Source: Bicyclus anynana (taxonomy: Eukaryota > Arthropoda > Insecta > Lepidoptera > Nymphalidae). Taken from it: DNA of 64,000 nt. A program made the translations under genes and the position numbers. Positions within the stretch are counted from its first letter, which is position 1. Each line of letters begins with the position of its first letter. The notes under the pieces were generated by a model. The model searched no databases. It was not told where the DNA came from and was given only the letters and a program-made list of their open reading frames with translations. This document shows, one piece after another, positions 22,939-34,800 of the stretch. The stretch is from positions 1,178,001 through 1,242,000 of the forward strand of contig NC_069110.1 in assembly GCF_947172395.1 (NCBI RefSeq), read 5' to 3'.

Positions 22939-23616
22939 AAATCATATATTTCAATGGCGTGATATCAATCACGCCGCGCCATTCAAATACATGATTTCTG
23001 CACAGGTTCTTTAGCGAGTCTTATAACAGTGGTAGTACTGTACACAACACTGCTCAGAGATGGTGGAGTCCAAGGCCATTCGTTGCCAGTCGAAAAAACA
23101 TTGTACAAAATGCTAACTGTACCCCTGTGGCAGTGTTCGATATATTAGTGGTTCATATGGTGCCCACATCTTGTGTACATCATATTACCCAATTTTCCAT
23201 TATTGTTATTAATTAATGGGCCAAAGAATTAACGAAGATTAAGGACAGATATGATTTCCTAAAAGATATATTCATTTTAGCTAATTGTCTAATTAAAATT
23301 TTTATAAAATTATATTTTCTTGGTTAGTTTTAAAATTAACATTAAAATGTCGATAGTAAAACCAACAAATTTACGTATCTATAAACACAAGAAAAGGGCA
23401 TCATGAACGCACTATTCTAATTAATACAGTAGAATCGTATAGTAAAAAGTTCAATGTTTAAAATTATGTAAGCAACGATCAAGTCTCAGTGAGTTCAATA
23501 GAACCAAGTGAACATTCGGCTTTTCGTTCAGTTGTAAGTACATAATCCCACTTGTTTACGTTACAATTTAATATTTAGTTTTAAATACAAAAGTCAATAT
23601 TCAAATTGTCCTTTAT

Positions 23617-24035
23617 TAGCGTATTGGTGTCTTGTCATTCATGCCACTTGTCATTCATGTCAGACATATTCTATTTCAGATATTAGACCTCCTCTTTAGC
23701 TCTGTCCTGAGCAAATCGTTCAACTAATAAGACTTCTTCGTTTCTTTTTTTAATTCTTTACAAGTTAGCCCTTGACTACAATCTCTGATGGTATGTGATG
23801 ATGCAATCAATCTCTTCTATATTAGTGTATTGTTTTAGTCACTCGTCATTCATGTCAGACATGTTCAATTTCAGGTATTAGACCTCTTCTTCAGCGAATC
23901 GTTCAGCTATTAGGACTTCTAAATCAGTGTATTGTTTTAGCCACTCGGCATTCATGTCAGACATGTTCAATTTCAGGTGTTGGACCTTCAGTTCAGATCT
24001 TTCCCGAGCGAAACGTTCAACCAAAGCCTATAATT
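23617..24035 (-). pseudogene. Decayed tandem coiled-coil coding repeat (three ~105-115-bp units)
   Basis: On the minus strand from 24028, an open run reads ALVERFARERSELKVQHLKL, then NMSDMNAEWLKQYTDLEVLI and AERFAEEEV before a stop; the next unit repeats YLKLNMSDMNDE with stops. A third unit (VERFAQDRAKEEV ... NMSDMND) lies at 23617-23740. The units carry heptad-like Leu spacing and many charged residues, as in a coiled coil. A SINE fragment (about 23745-23815) separates units. Stops break every unit, so this is a relic; its parent protein is not recognised. Confidence 0.45.
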
Positions 24036-24132
24036 CTTGCAGTCACTTAAATGTATATATTAAATAAGACAAGTGTAAAAAAGAAAGGCCTTGAACCCCG
24101 CATGATATAAAAAAAATCCTGATCATATAATA

Positions 24133-24515
24133 CAGGGTGATTCGGTCTTTAGTGCGGATATTTTTTTTCGTGGTTCTGTATCATTAATAGAATATAAATC
24201 TACAAACAGTTCGATACATTTTATGTAATTTTTTTTTAAATTTATGTCTCTAAAATAACAAAATAATGTACATATTATTACTAAACAAGATATATTCAGC
24301 TTAAAAGTGATCTGGTGACGTTCTTTAGGTATCAAACGAAAATAAAATAAACGCACAATAGGGTGACCCTAAAATTCTGTTCAAAAGTAAATAACTTTAG
24401 CTAACGATAATTTTGTTATTTTTGAGTTAAAAAAAAAAAGAAAAAATACGTGATCATTAAATTTTGTTTATGTACAAAATATAAAAATATCCGCACTAAA
24501 AAAATTTTCTTCCTG
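24133..24515 (-). mobile_element. mariner-type MITE, family A, 383 bp
   Basis: Same family and identical length as 10345-10727, in the opposite orientation, flanked by TA (24131-24132 and 24516-24517). The ends are CAGGGTGATTCGGTCTTTAG and CTTCCTG. Confidence 0.8.
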
Positions 24516-24844
24516 TATAATATAATCAATTATTTTAAACGATACATTAATATTGAATACAATTATTAATAATACGTCGATAATAATAATACTTAATATA
24601 CGATAATATAATTAAAATGAGTGGATCTCTTTTATGATAATACTGGATATTTTAAAATGAATATAATTACATTTTCCGAAGGTTCTTCAGTCACGATAAC
24701 CTGTAACGACATACAAAGTTATAAATACAAACGTTTATAAAACTTTCAACGTCATATCATAGTTTAGAGAGGGGATTTATAATACGAGTAGCATCTATTT
24801 AAGAGAAAACACGAAATTTCATGTAATTCCTCCCTAAAGTGGAA

Positions 24845-25640
24845 GCCTTATAAGCCGATAGACGACCACTGCTGGACATAGGTCTCTTGAATGGACCTCC
24901 ACCTAGTGGGGGGTCGACCAACACTGCGCTTTCCGGTGCGAGGTCGTTATTCCAGCACCTTGGGATCCCAACATCCATCATCTCTTTGAAGTATGTGGCA
25001 TGCCCTTGCCACTTCAGCTTCGTAACTTGCTATGTCAGTGACTTTGGTTCGTATGCGGATCTCCTCATTCCTGATTCGATCACGCAGAGAAACTGCAAGC
25101 ATAGCTCGCTCTATCGCCTGCTGAGTGGCTTTGAGCCTTCTTATAAGGCCCATAGTCAGCGACCAAGTCTCGGATCCGTAGATCATCACTGGCAACACGC
25201 ACTGTTCGAAGTCTTCAAGTACTGAGGAATTTCAGACGAAAAGATGTCGCGGAGTTTCCCAAACGCTGCCCAGCCGAGCTGGATTCGGCAATTCACCTAT
25301 TTCTCGAAAATGGACCTACCTAACAGGACTGTGTGTCCTATGTATATATATTCATCTACCAGTTCGGGAGGTTGGAAGTCGTCAAACCTACGGGCGAGAC
25401 GACTCATAATGACACTCGAGAACAACTTGTAGACATGGCTCAACAACGAGATGGGTCTGTAATTCTTCAGTAAGGTATTGTCACCTTTTTTGAACAACAG
25501 AACCACCACGCTCCTGCCATGCCTTAGGTGTTGTGACCTCGTGAATGACGGAATTGAAACCTTAAGTATTGGTTTTCCACCCGCTTTCAGGAGTTCTGCT
25601 GCCTTGTTGTTCGAAAGCCATACTGAAATCTGAATGAAGA
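24845..25640 (-). mobile_element. RTE-type LINE relic with deleted reverse-transcriptase core
   Basis: Read on the minus strand: NNKAAELLKAGGKPIL, SVVVLLFKKGDNTLLKNYRP, ISLLSHVYKLFSSVIMSRLA and RRFDDFQPPE, then an abrupt jump to YIYIGHTVLLG and, after frame breaks, LPVMIYGSETWSLTMGLIRR, RVTDIASYE-type sequence and the RSVGRPPTRW-like end near 24900. The part carrying the YxDD catalytic motif is missing between RFDDFQPPE and YIYIGH, so the copy is inactive. It starts about 50 bp past the TMEM198 stop codon and may overlap that gene's 3' UTR. Confidence 0.8.
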
Positions 25641-25691
25641 TAGTCGCTCTGCAGCGTGCTGCACGCGCCCAGTCGTGTACTGACCTGCGCG

Positions 25692-25880
25692 CTAGTGCGC
25701 GGCGCGTATCTGGTTGAGGTCGTCGTCGGAGTCGGTGTGCGGCGCGTGCTCGGAGCCGGCCAGCACGGTGAGGTGCGTGGAGTCGCTCTGCAGCGTGCTG
25801 CACTCGCCTCCGCCGCCCACACCCCCGCCGGCGCTCCAGTTGCCGCACTGCGCCTTCTTTTGAAGTGCTTGCACGTACGA
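25692..25880 (-). CDS. TMEM198: TMEM198 terminal coding exon
   Basis: The acceptor is ATTGTTGCAG before 25880. It encodes SYVQALQKKAQCGNW, a Gly-rich spacer, ECSTLQSDSTHLTVLAGSEH and an acidic TDSDDDLNQIRAAH end, with TAG at 25694-25692. The GC content is very high. Confidence 0.88.
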   Translation of the reverse strand, partial: SYVQALQKKAQCGNWSAGGGVGGGGECSTLQSDSTHLTVLAGSEHAPHTDSDDDLNQIRAAH

Positions 25881-28800
25881 CTGCAACAATATCGCCACTT
25901 GAGACTTGTTTCATACATACCACAACTACACGAACAATTATGAATTAATGATTCATAGAGAAAAGCTGTGTCAGTGAATTGTGGTCCAGTGAGATGTCGT
26001 CCATAACGCAACGCACCACCAACGACATGCACGAACGGCCAAACAAATCCCAAAAACAACATTGCGTTGTGTACATACAACATTGTGTGTCTACTGCGGC
26101 CGAACCAGAAATATAGCTTTCTCTTTTCCAACGCAACGAAAAAGACTAGTGATGTTTCCGGATTTGTCTTCATGAGATAATGTCGTGGGCGCTTGTTAGG
26201 CCTACTGGACATTCAAAACATCCACACTAACACATAAGGATTAGTTGGAGCGATAGACCCTGCCATTGAAAATGGATGCGCGTATACCTGCGAGATGACG
26301 TCCCCGTGCGCGGTGCGCACCTGGTACAGGTAGCGGTACTTGCGCTGCTTCAGCTCGGCGCGCTGCTCGCGGGTCACGGGCCGCGCCGCCGCCGCCTTCA
26401 GCCGCCGCTTCTGTGCGCTTATGCCTGTGGGCACACATACAGGAAGAAAATTTTTAGAACCGATATTTTTATATTTTGTACATAAACAAAATTTAATGAT
26501 CACGTATTTTTTCTTTTTTTTTTTAACTCAAAAATAACAAAGTTATCGTTAGCTAAAGTAATCTACGTTTAAACAGAATTTGAGGGTCACCCTATCGCTG
26601 TACTAGGTAATAGGCAACTACAGAATCAGCTGGTAGGTACTAAGTTAGCGAGCGCCCGCGCCGAGGGCCGCTGACCTTTGTACGTTTATTTTATTTTTGT
26701 TTGATACCTATTATTTTTTATAACAATCAAATTTACTTTTGAGCTGAGTACCGATTTTTCCTTCATACTTTATTGGGCTTAGGACCATCAATAATGCCTG
26801 AAGTGCATGCGTAGTAATAATAATAAAAATTATGAACCTTCGATTGGAATAATGAAATACAAATGACGATTATTATTACGCAAACTTTTGCATTAAAGTA
26901 TGATTCGACTTAAATTCGGCAGGCGTCCTCAGGGATTTTTCGATTTCCTTACCCCTGCCACCCCTGTCAGCCGAAGCCGAAACGATATGACTACTGCCGG
27001 TATTTCTTTGTCGGCGTCTTACAAAGTGCCGCCAGCAGTTGCGCAGTTTGTTTGGTAATGTGTCCATTATTTTGTTATTTCTGAGACATAGATTGAAAAA
27101 AAAAATACATAAAATGTATCGAACTGTTTGTAGATTTATGTTCTATTAATGATACAGAACCAAGAAAAAAAATATCGGCACTAAAGTCCGAATCACCCTG
27201 TATATTGTCAACTATAATAAAAGATCGAGTGTGTGTTAGCGCATATATCTGGATATACCGCGTCCAGATATACGCGTCCGCTAATCGATTTATAAAATGT
27301 TATCATGTCAATGGCCGGCCCGCAGCACACGCTACTCACTCTGCTCGTGGTGCAGGCCGGTGGCGGTGAGCGCGGCTTGCGCGCACAAGCCCAGTGCGGC
27401 CGCGGCGGGCCACGCGGCCAGCGCCAGCCACGACAGCCGACACGGAGGCGGCGTGGCGGGCTCCAGCTTCGCGCGCTCCCACACCTAAAACAACAACAGC
27501 ATTCTATTATATATATATTTTTTTTATTATTTACAAGTTAGCTGGGTAAGTGATGATGCAATCTAAGATGGAAGTGGGCTAACTTGTTAGGGGGAGAATG
27601 AAAATCCACGGTACGTCTTTGCCGGAAGGGTGGTAACTAGCCACGGCCGAAGTCTCCCACCAGCCAGACCTGGACCAATTAAGAAAACCTCAATCGGCCC
27701 AGCCGGGGATCGAACCCAGGACCTCCGTCTTGTAAATCCACCGCGCATACCACTGCGCCACGGAGGCCGTCAAGAATATTATTGTTCCAATAGTCGTTTC
27801 AGTCAATGGTATTACAGCGAAAAGCTTCGATCAACACTCTAAGAAACTTATGCTTGACTGTTGGATCAAGTGTTGGATACAGTAGGTAGGTATAATCTCT
27901 TGTAACGACGCCTATTGTAAGAAGGTTCCTCAGTCTGGAGCCACCCTACCATCAGGCACGTAAAAATACTAATAATTTCAGTAAAAAAACTAGTAATTTC
28001 AGTATTTTTAAGTAAATTAAAATGTTAATTAAATTTTAGTATTTTATAAGCATAAATAAAAATTAAATAAAACAAAGATAAATAAATTAATCAGATATCA
28101 AAACCATCTTCCATCCATCAAAAAATTCATTTTACTTGTAGATCAAAGACAAGTACGTCAATTGCGAAAATTTGACATTGTTTATGTTCAATGAATTGAT
28201 ATTTCAATAGTATGAAATATTATAATTTATAGAAAATGTTACGCACACATAGGCTAGCCATTGAATCAATCAGATAAAATTAGTTAGGTTACATAAACTT
28301 ACCCATTTGAGCATGACCATGCGCTCAAGGAAGTAATCGAGGCAAGTGGCGATCACTGCGCCGCCGTATACGCTCGTGCCGAACACCGTCAACACTGGAA
28401 TAGACAACATTTACATATATACATAACTAGCTGATGCCGTGCGGTTTCTCCCGCGTGGTTCCGGTTCCAGTAGAAATACGGGAATAATATATAGCCTTAT
28501 ATTATAGCCTTCATCGATAAATGGGCTATCTAACATTGAGATAATTTTTCAAAACGGATCAGTAGTTTCTGAGATTAGCGCGTTCAAGCAAACAAACAAA
28601 CTCACAAATTTTACCTCTTTATAATGTGTCTTTTTACAAGGAGTCGGAAAGTAGCATTTATGGTGGTTCAGAGAGCACAAGCCACATAAATTTAAATAAT
28701 TAATATTTTTAATAATTGACATAAGATCGATCGTTGTAAAATAAAAAAACCTTTAAATACAACTTCGAAATATAGCCTTTCCAATAAAAACAGAATTATC

Positions 28801-31800
28801 TAAATCAGAACACTATGTAAAAAGTTATACTTTGCAATTAATGGGTAAACAATCAGCCACCCCCTGATTTCCTACCCTTAGGGATGGAATTCTTTATCCA
28901 AATTTATACGGGACCAACTTTGAAATCCAATATAGGATTATCAAAATCAAAATCGGATCGTGAAAAGTAATGCCTGGTTTTACATTACAATTAATGGACA
29001 TGTTTAAATGATTTTTTTTTAATTAAAGTTGTTTTTCATTTGTAAAAAAAATCTACAATAACTTAATAAAGAATTCCCAATTTTCTCAATAAATTGATTT
29101 AGTGTCATTATTACAAATCAAAACTCCTTTTCAATAGTTTATACTCGTAACTTATGTTGGTATGGTATATAATATACATTTTTTTTATTGAGAAAGTATA
29201 CAATAAGGAATTTAAGCTAAGTTACAAAACATGCCCACGTGAAATAGTGGCAGGAATACTGGCTGCATTGCAAAAAATCAGCCAACCCTTTTGTCACCAG
29301 TCAAGGCAACTGTCCGCGGTGAAATAATTTGGAGGACAGTAATTTATATCAGCAATATTAAAAAAAAAAACATAAAATCATCAAAATGGGAGCTACTCTT
29401 AAGGACCCTAACGGATATGAAGAACACACATAAAAATATAATATATATATATATATGCGGTCGAATTGAGAAACCTCCTCCTTTTTTTGAAGTCGGTTAA
29501 AAATATAAGGCAAAAACAATGTTTGTTGGGTCAGCTAGTAATAATATAAGACTAAGAACGAAAGTAAATAAAAGGTAGCGAAATACTTAACAAGAATTCA
29601 GAAACGGAAGAGCAATTAAGAGAGTAGACGGTAGTTAAACAGATCATCGGCACACCGGCTTTCCGGTACAAAGACGTCACATCCTGCCGGATGTGCTGCC
29701 GTTCTACATCCGGCGGAGGTGCCGACTTGCCCCGACTTGTTTACGTACAAGTTACTTGAGGCTGTACTCCCCAGTGATTACATTAATTGGTTATTCAACA
29801 AAAGCAAAGATGAAACGTAAAGATAAACAAGAATTACGTGACTTATTTTGCTTTAACATATATTCATCTTGATATCTTACTAATATTATATATTATATTA
29901 TATAATAAAAAGATTTTTGACAATCAACATTGCTTTATTTTCTCACTAGCAGATCCCTACGACTTCGTCAGCTTGAAAATCGAGGTAAGCTTTCAACCTC
30001 TATTGACCCCGGACTACAAAGTTCAGTGTTTCTTGACCCCCCACCAGGTGGACTGACGACAGCAAGCGAGTCGCAGGGATTCGCTGGATGCCGGTCAAGT
30101 TCCTACAAAAGGTCTTTGTACCGCAGTGGACGTCCATCGACTGATATGATGATAATGATGTTTAGCAGTGGATGTCCATCAGCTGATAATAATGATGAAG
30201 ATGGTTTTTTTAAGATTACCTTTCTTCCAGTACAAATTGATGACTGCAAAGAAGATTCCAGAAACCAGCATAACCACCACGACGCAGAGCCAGTACTGCA
30301 ACAAAATATACATCTATACTATAATCTATTATAATAAAATTGTAACAGATGAGTGAAGTTCGTTTTTAATTCGGATCTTAGACTACACTACTTGTAGAGA
30401 TAACATCTTCTTTTCTCTTCTGCAGGTCTAGAATGCACCCCATAACATATACCGATACAGATAAATAAATATCGACCAATAGCGATGGATTTAAAAACAT
30501 CATTCTGTTTTAAATAGTAAAGAAATAATTCTTTACGATGGTGTTAAAGAGAGAGAAAAATGTTTTCGATTCTGTGTATTAGCATAAAGACGTTTGTTTT
30601 GTAAAGAGATACGAAGTTTTCTAGCCAGTCTATTCAAATAATAAAAAAAACCGGCCAAGTGCGTGCAGGGCCACGCGCAATGTGGGGTTTCGTATATTAA
30701 AAATACCGGTAGCGATACACACTATCACTATTACACACTATAAGATAGACAAGAAAAAAATCGCCTCAATTTACATTTAGGGAAGAAACCCCATCCATAT
30801 ATTTTTAAATAATTCTTTTTACCACCTTATAGATGTAATGTAATAGCCGTGATAGCCCAGTGGATATGACCTCTGCCTCCAATTCCGGAGGGAGTGTGTT
30901 CCAATCCGGTGCGAGGCATGCACCTCCTACTTTTCAGTTGTGTGCATTTTAAGAAATTGAATATTACGTGTCTTAAACGGTGACGGAAAACATCAACAAA
31001 CCTGCATACCAGACTAATCCGCATTGGACAAGCGTGGTGGACCATTGGCCTAAAGCCTTTCATTCTGAGAGGAGACTCGAGCTCAGCCAGTGAGCCGAAT
31101 ATGGGTTGATAACGTATACGTATAGATGTAATTAATATATACTCGTATACTCATGCCAAATTGCAGCTTTCTAGTTTAAACATACTCTGAGTTATCTTAT
31201 TAACAACTTTGTCTATTTAAGTTACAACTAAATTAGTATGTAAATTTCGAATTCCAATTACGTTTTTGAAGTTGCTTTGCACATTTTGTATATAGGGGTA
31301 CCCTAAAAAAATATATTTCTTTGTTCATTCTTAATGGACACACTCATGCTTAATTACAGCTTTCTAGTAGTAATAGTCTCTGCGCTAAGGGTTCCTCGTG
31401 AACTAAGGATCCCCAATAACGAATGGACAACTTTAATTATTAACATGTACACAGTTATTGAAACTTAAAACCGAAAAACCTACAAAAACGCTCTAGCAAG
31501 TAATCATTATCATTATATCAGCCGATGGACGTCCACTGGAGGACATAGGCCTTCTGTAGAGACTCCCAAACATCACGATCCTGAGCCGCCTGCATCCATC
31601 GAAAAGTGGCCTAGTGTTTTTCAGATTCATGCACTAAATTTGTCGCGTTTAAATATTTATTCGCATGCATGCAACCAACAATTTTAAAATGAATTCGCTG
31701 GAAAAATATTTGCTACAAACAATATCATAGAACAAAGGGTCTTCGCAGTTTATTACATCCTTTGACAATTAGTGTAGCTTTGAAGTTTTAATGCGAAATA

Positions 31801-34800
31801 TTTCATAATAAAATTTATATTTTGTACCTCTCTGCGTAACAGCACTATTAAATTCAGGCAGCATTTTAATTTCCAAAAAGCTCGCAAGCAGTTATTAAAA
31901 TGGTCATGGGGTTAATGCCATCGCAAAGTGCATTGTTACTTGCCATCAAATATGAACTTAGGCAAGCTTTAGCCTGACACTGAAAAAAAATACACATCGC
32001 TATGCTCACAAACAAGTTGATAACAATAATAGTCATTTCGCATTGCTGTTATAGATAATGTATTTACTATTTAATTAAGGACAATAATAGGCAAGTCTCG
32101 TAAGAATTCTCGCAAAGTTTGCGATGTGCGGGTAGATAAGATGTTTTTCAAATAGTTTTCTTAAAACTAAACCTGACCCCGTATTAGCTTTGAAGTCACA
32201 GCCAAAGGCTAACTTACATTGAGAAATAATATTGAATATACTTTATAAATATTCTGAGACTCTAGTTTTAATTCATTGTCGGCCTCCGTGGCGCAGTGGT
32301 ATGCGCGGTGTATTTACAAAACGGAGGTCCTGGGTTCGATCTGATGGCAGTTTGAGATTCGGCTGGGCAGATTGAGATTTTTTTAGTTGGTCCAGGTCTG
32401 GCTGGTGGGAGGCTTCGGCTGTGGCTAATTACCACCCTGGTAATGGGTGTGGATTTTCATCTTCCTTCTAACTAGTTAGCCCGCTTCCATCTTTGATTGC
32501 AGTCAAGGGCTAACTTGTAAAGAATAAACAAATCGGTTAAAACAGCAGGCTTATTTACTAACTTTGACGTAGTTAAAGTAAGTGAACAAGTCTAGTTGAC
32601 ATATATACGAAATCGACATTCTATGTAAAAATGTCATCCGGAGCTTACTGGTGGATATCACACAAATCACATTTTGTCAATTTGATGTTTATTTTAATAC
32701 AAAAACCAAAATAATTAATAGGCCAGATCCTATTAAAATGGCAGCAACTAGTTAGCGGGTTGCGATGGCGCACATAGCTGTAATGTAATGCTGCAACGTG
32801 CAAAATAACAAGGCCTCGGGATAGGTGAGGGATTCGTTAGCGCGTAACATAATCCCCTGCAAAATGGCGTATTTACAGCGTTCGTTTCCAATTCCATACC
32901 GCGGCCTAATCAGCAACTCGTGTACAGTACAGTGCACGCAGTGCCTCTGTTGTTCTCTATATGTAATAGTATGGCAGTCGAAGGGGACATTTTGGGATTC
33001 TCACAGACAGACACATCATCTCAAGGAATGATACATTCCATGTTTTCTTTTTTTTATAATATGACCAATGTTCCGTACTGGAACAAAAACAAAAAATAAA
33101 AAAGGGTACAACCAACCTTGAGGAAGTTTCAAATATCATCATTTTTTATAATCCCTATTATAGACCAATTGTTGCAGGCACGACCTCTATTGAAGAAAAA
33201 CGTTCCACAATCATTTGAACTTTTTAATCAGTTACCCACAACCAGTCAAGCGGCTATCAACGCCTTCCCGTTAAAATACTCTTCATTGTGCTATCTACTT
33301 ATCTATTGTGAGGTGACATATTGTGAAGAAAACCAACACACCAGCGACCTTCCCATCGAGAAGACTACGGACCAGGCCTGGCTCCACGGGAAATTCAGTC
33401 GATTTAGGTCAGTGTTTGCAGCATGAAGTCTTTTACGAAACAACCAATATTCCCATTCCAATCCAAATAGTCGGGAAAGACTGTGCTAGGAATGGGTACG
33501 ACAATAGACCCACGGGGCGGGGATCGAACCACCACCCCTCGGTGTGTCCGACCGCTCTTACCGTTGAGCTATTGAGGCTTTTAAATGTTGTTGAAAAGGT
33601 ACTTTATTTAGTGAGAGTGTTTAGGGCAACCTAAAAAGGAAAACTAATTTCAGATATATTTGTAACCAGGTAAGATATCTGAATGATATATTTCGAAATT
33701 AGCGGTCGACGTTATTGCGTGCGTTATAATTCAGTTATTCACAAATTCCGCGGTAACCATGAATTTTTCCGGAATAAAAAGCCTTTTAGCCGAGAAGACT
33801 GTGAGGAATAGGTACGACAATAGTCCAACGAGTAGGCATCGAATCCATGAGCCTTGACGTCTCTGAGTTAAGTCCAGGGGTCCAGTCTCTACATTGTATT
33901 ACATTCGTCGACGAACTTTTCGCCTTCAACACATCTTATTTGAGTTTGAACTTTATTTTAATACCAAAATTAAAATGTCACTATCATCGAAGTTGCCATG
34001 GAAACGAACGATGTCACAGCGCTGTAACTATAAATAATGCAGAGGCTGCACCTTAATCCTTAGGCCGGCCGCATACACAAGTTTACCGGATTCGTTTACC
34101 GAATCTGTTTTCCGCGTTTGGAAACCGAATGCATGAAATCAATATAAAACACATTAAATGACGCGATGACATGTGCGTTTTTTCCGAATAGAACAAATTC
34201 AGCGCGTACATAACGAATGCGAGCCCTTGCAAAAATATACATTACGAATGGAGGAAAACGTAAAGTTTTCACAGAATTCCAAATTGAAATTACGCATTTG
34301 GAAAACGAATACTGTAAACGAATGTATGTGGCTGGCCTTAATCTATAGTCGCGTTTGTCCATTGATTATATAGACTATGTGACGTCACATTACAACATAG
34401 CGCTCCCTGCAGGACAAAGCCACTAACTTAAAAAAATAAAGGTACATTAATATTATAGGAATGTAATACGATATAGCGTATTCCCCGAGGGTGTTTCTAT
34501 ATAGGTGCACGCGGTCGCTACATCGCTGGCTAATTGCAATATAGCAATTCCACAGTGAGCGTTGTGTGCTGTTGAAATTGCTTCGGTAAACCGTTTTTAT
34601 TTTTAGTAAACATTACATGAAATAGCGTAATAAAGTGGGACTATTTTGTATTGGAATTGTATATATATATAGCTACGGGCCCCGTACGTAAACTTTGGTT
34701 ATAATAGCAGTTGACGTAGGCGTAAGATACGTACTACGTATAGAGACTAGAGAAAGACAAATGTCAACCAATACCGGGACGACGAGAGCAATGATTTATT

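Noticed and set aside
23490..23540. Possible non-coding exon ending TTCAGTTG|TAAGTA
   Set aside because: A lone donor-like word with no partner acceptor or gene nearby.
25297..26212. Minus-strand ORFs of 208 and 216 codons as separate genes
   Set aside because: They read across TMEM198 exon 8, its intron and the RTE relic in mixed frames.
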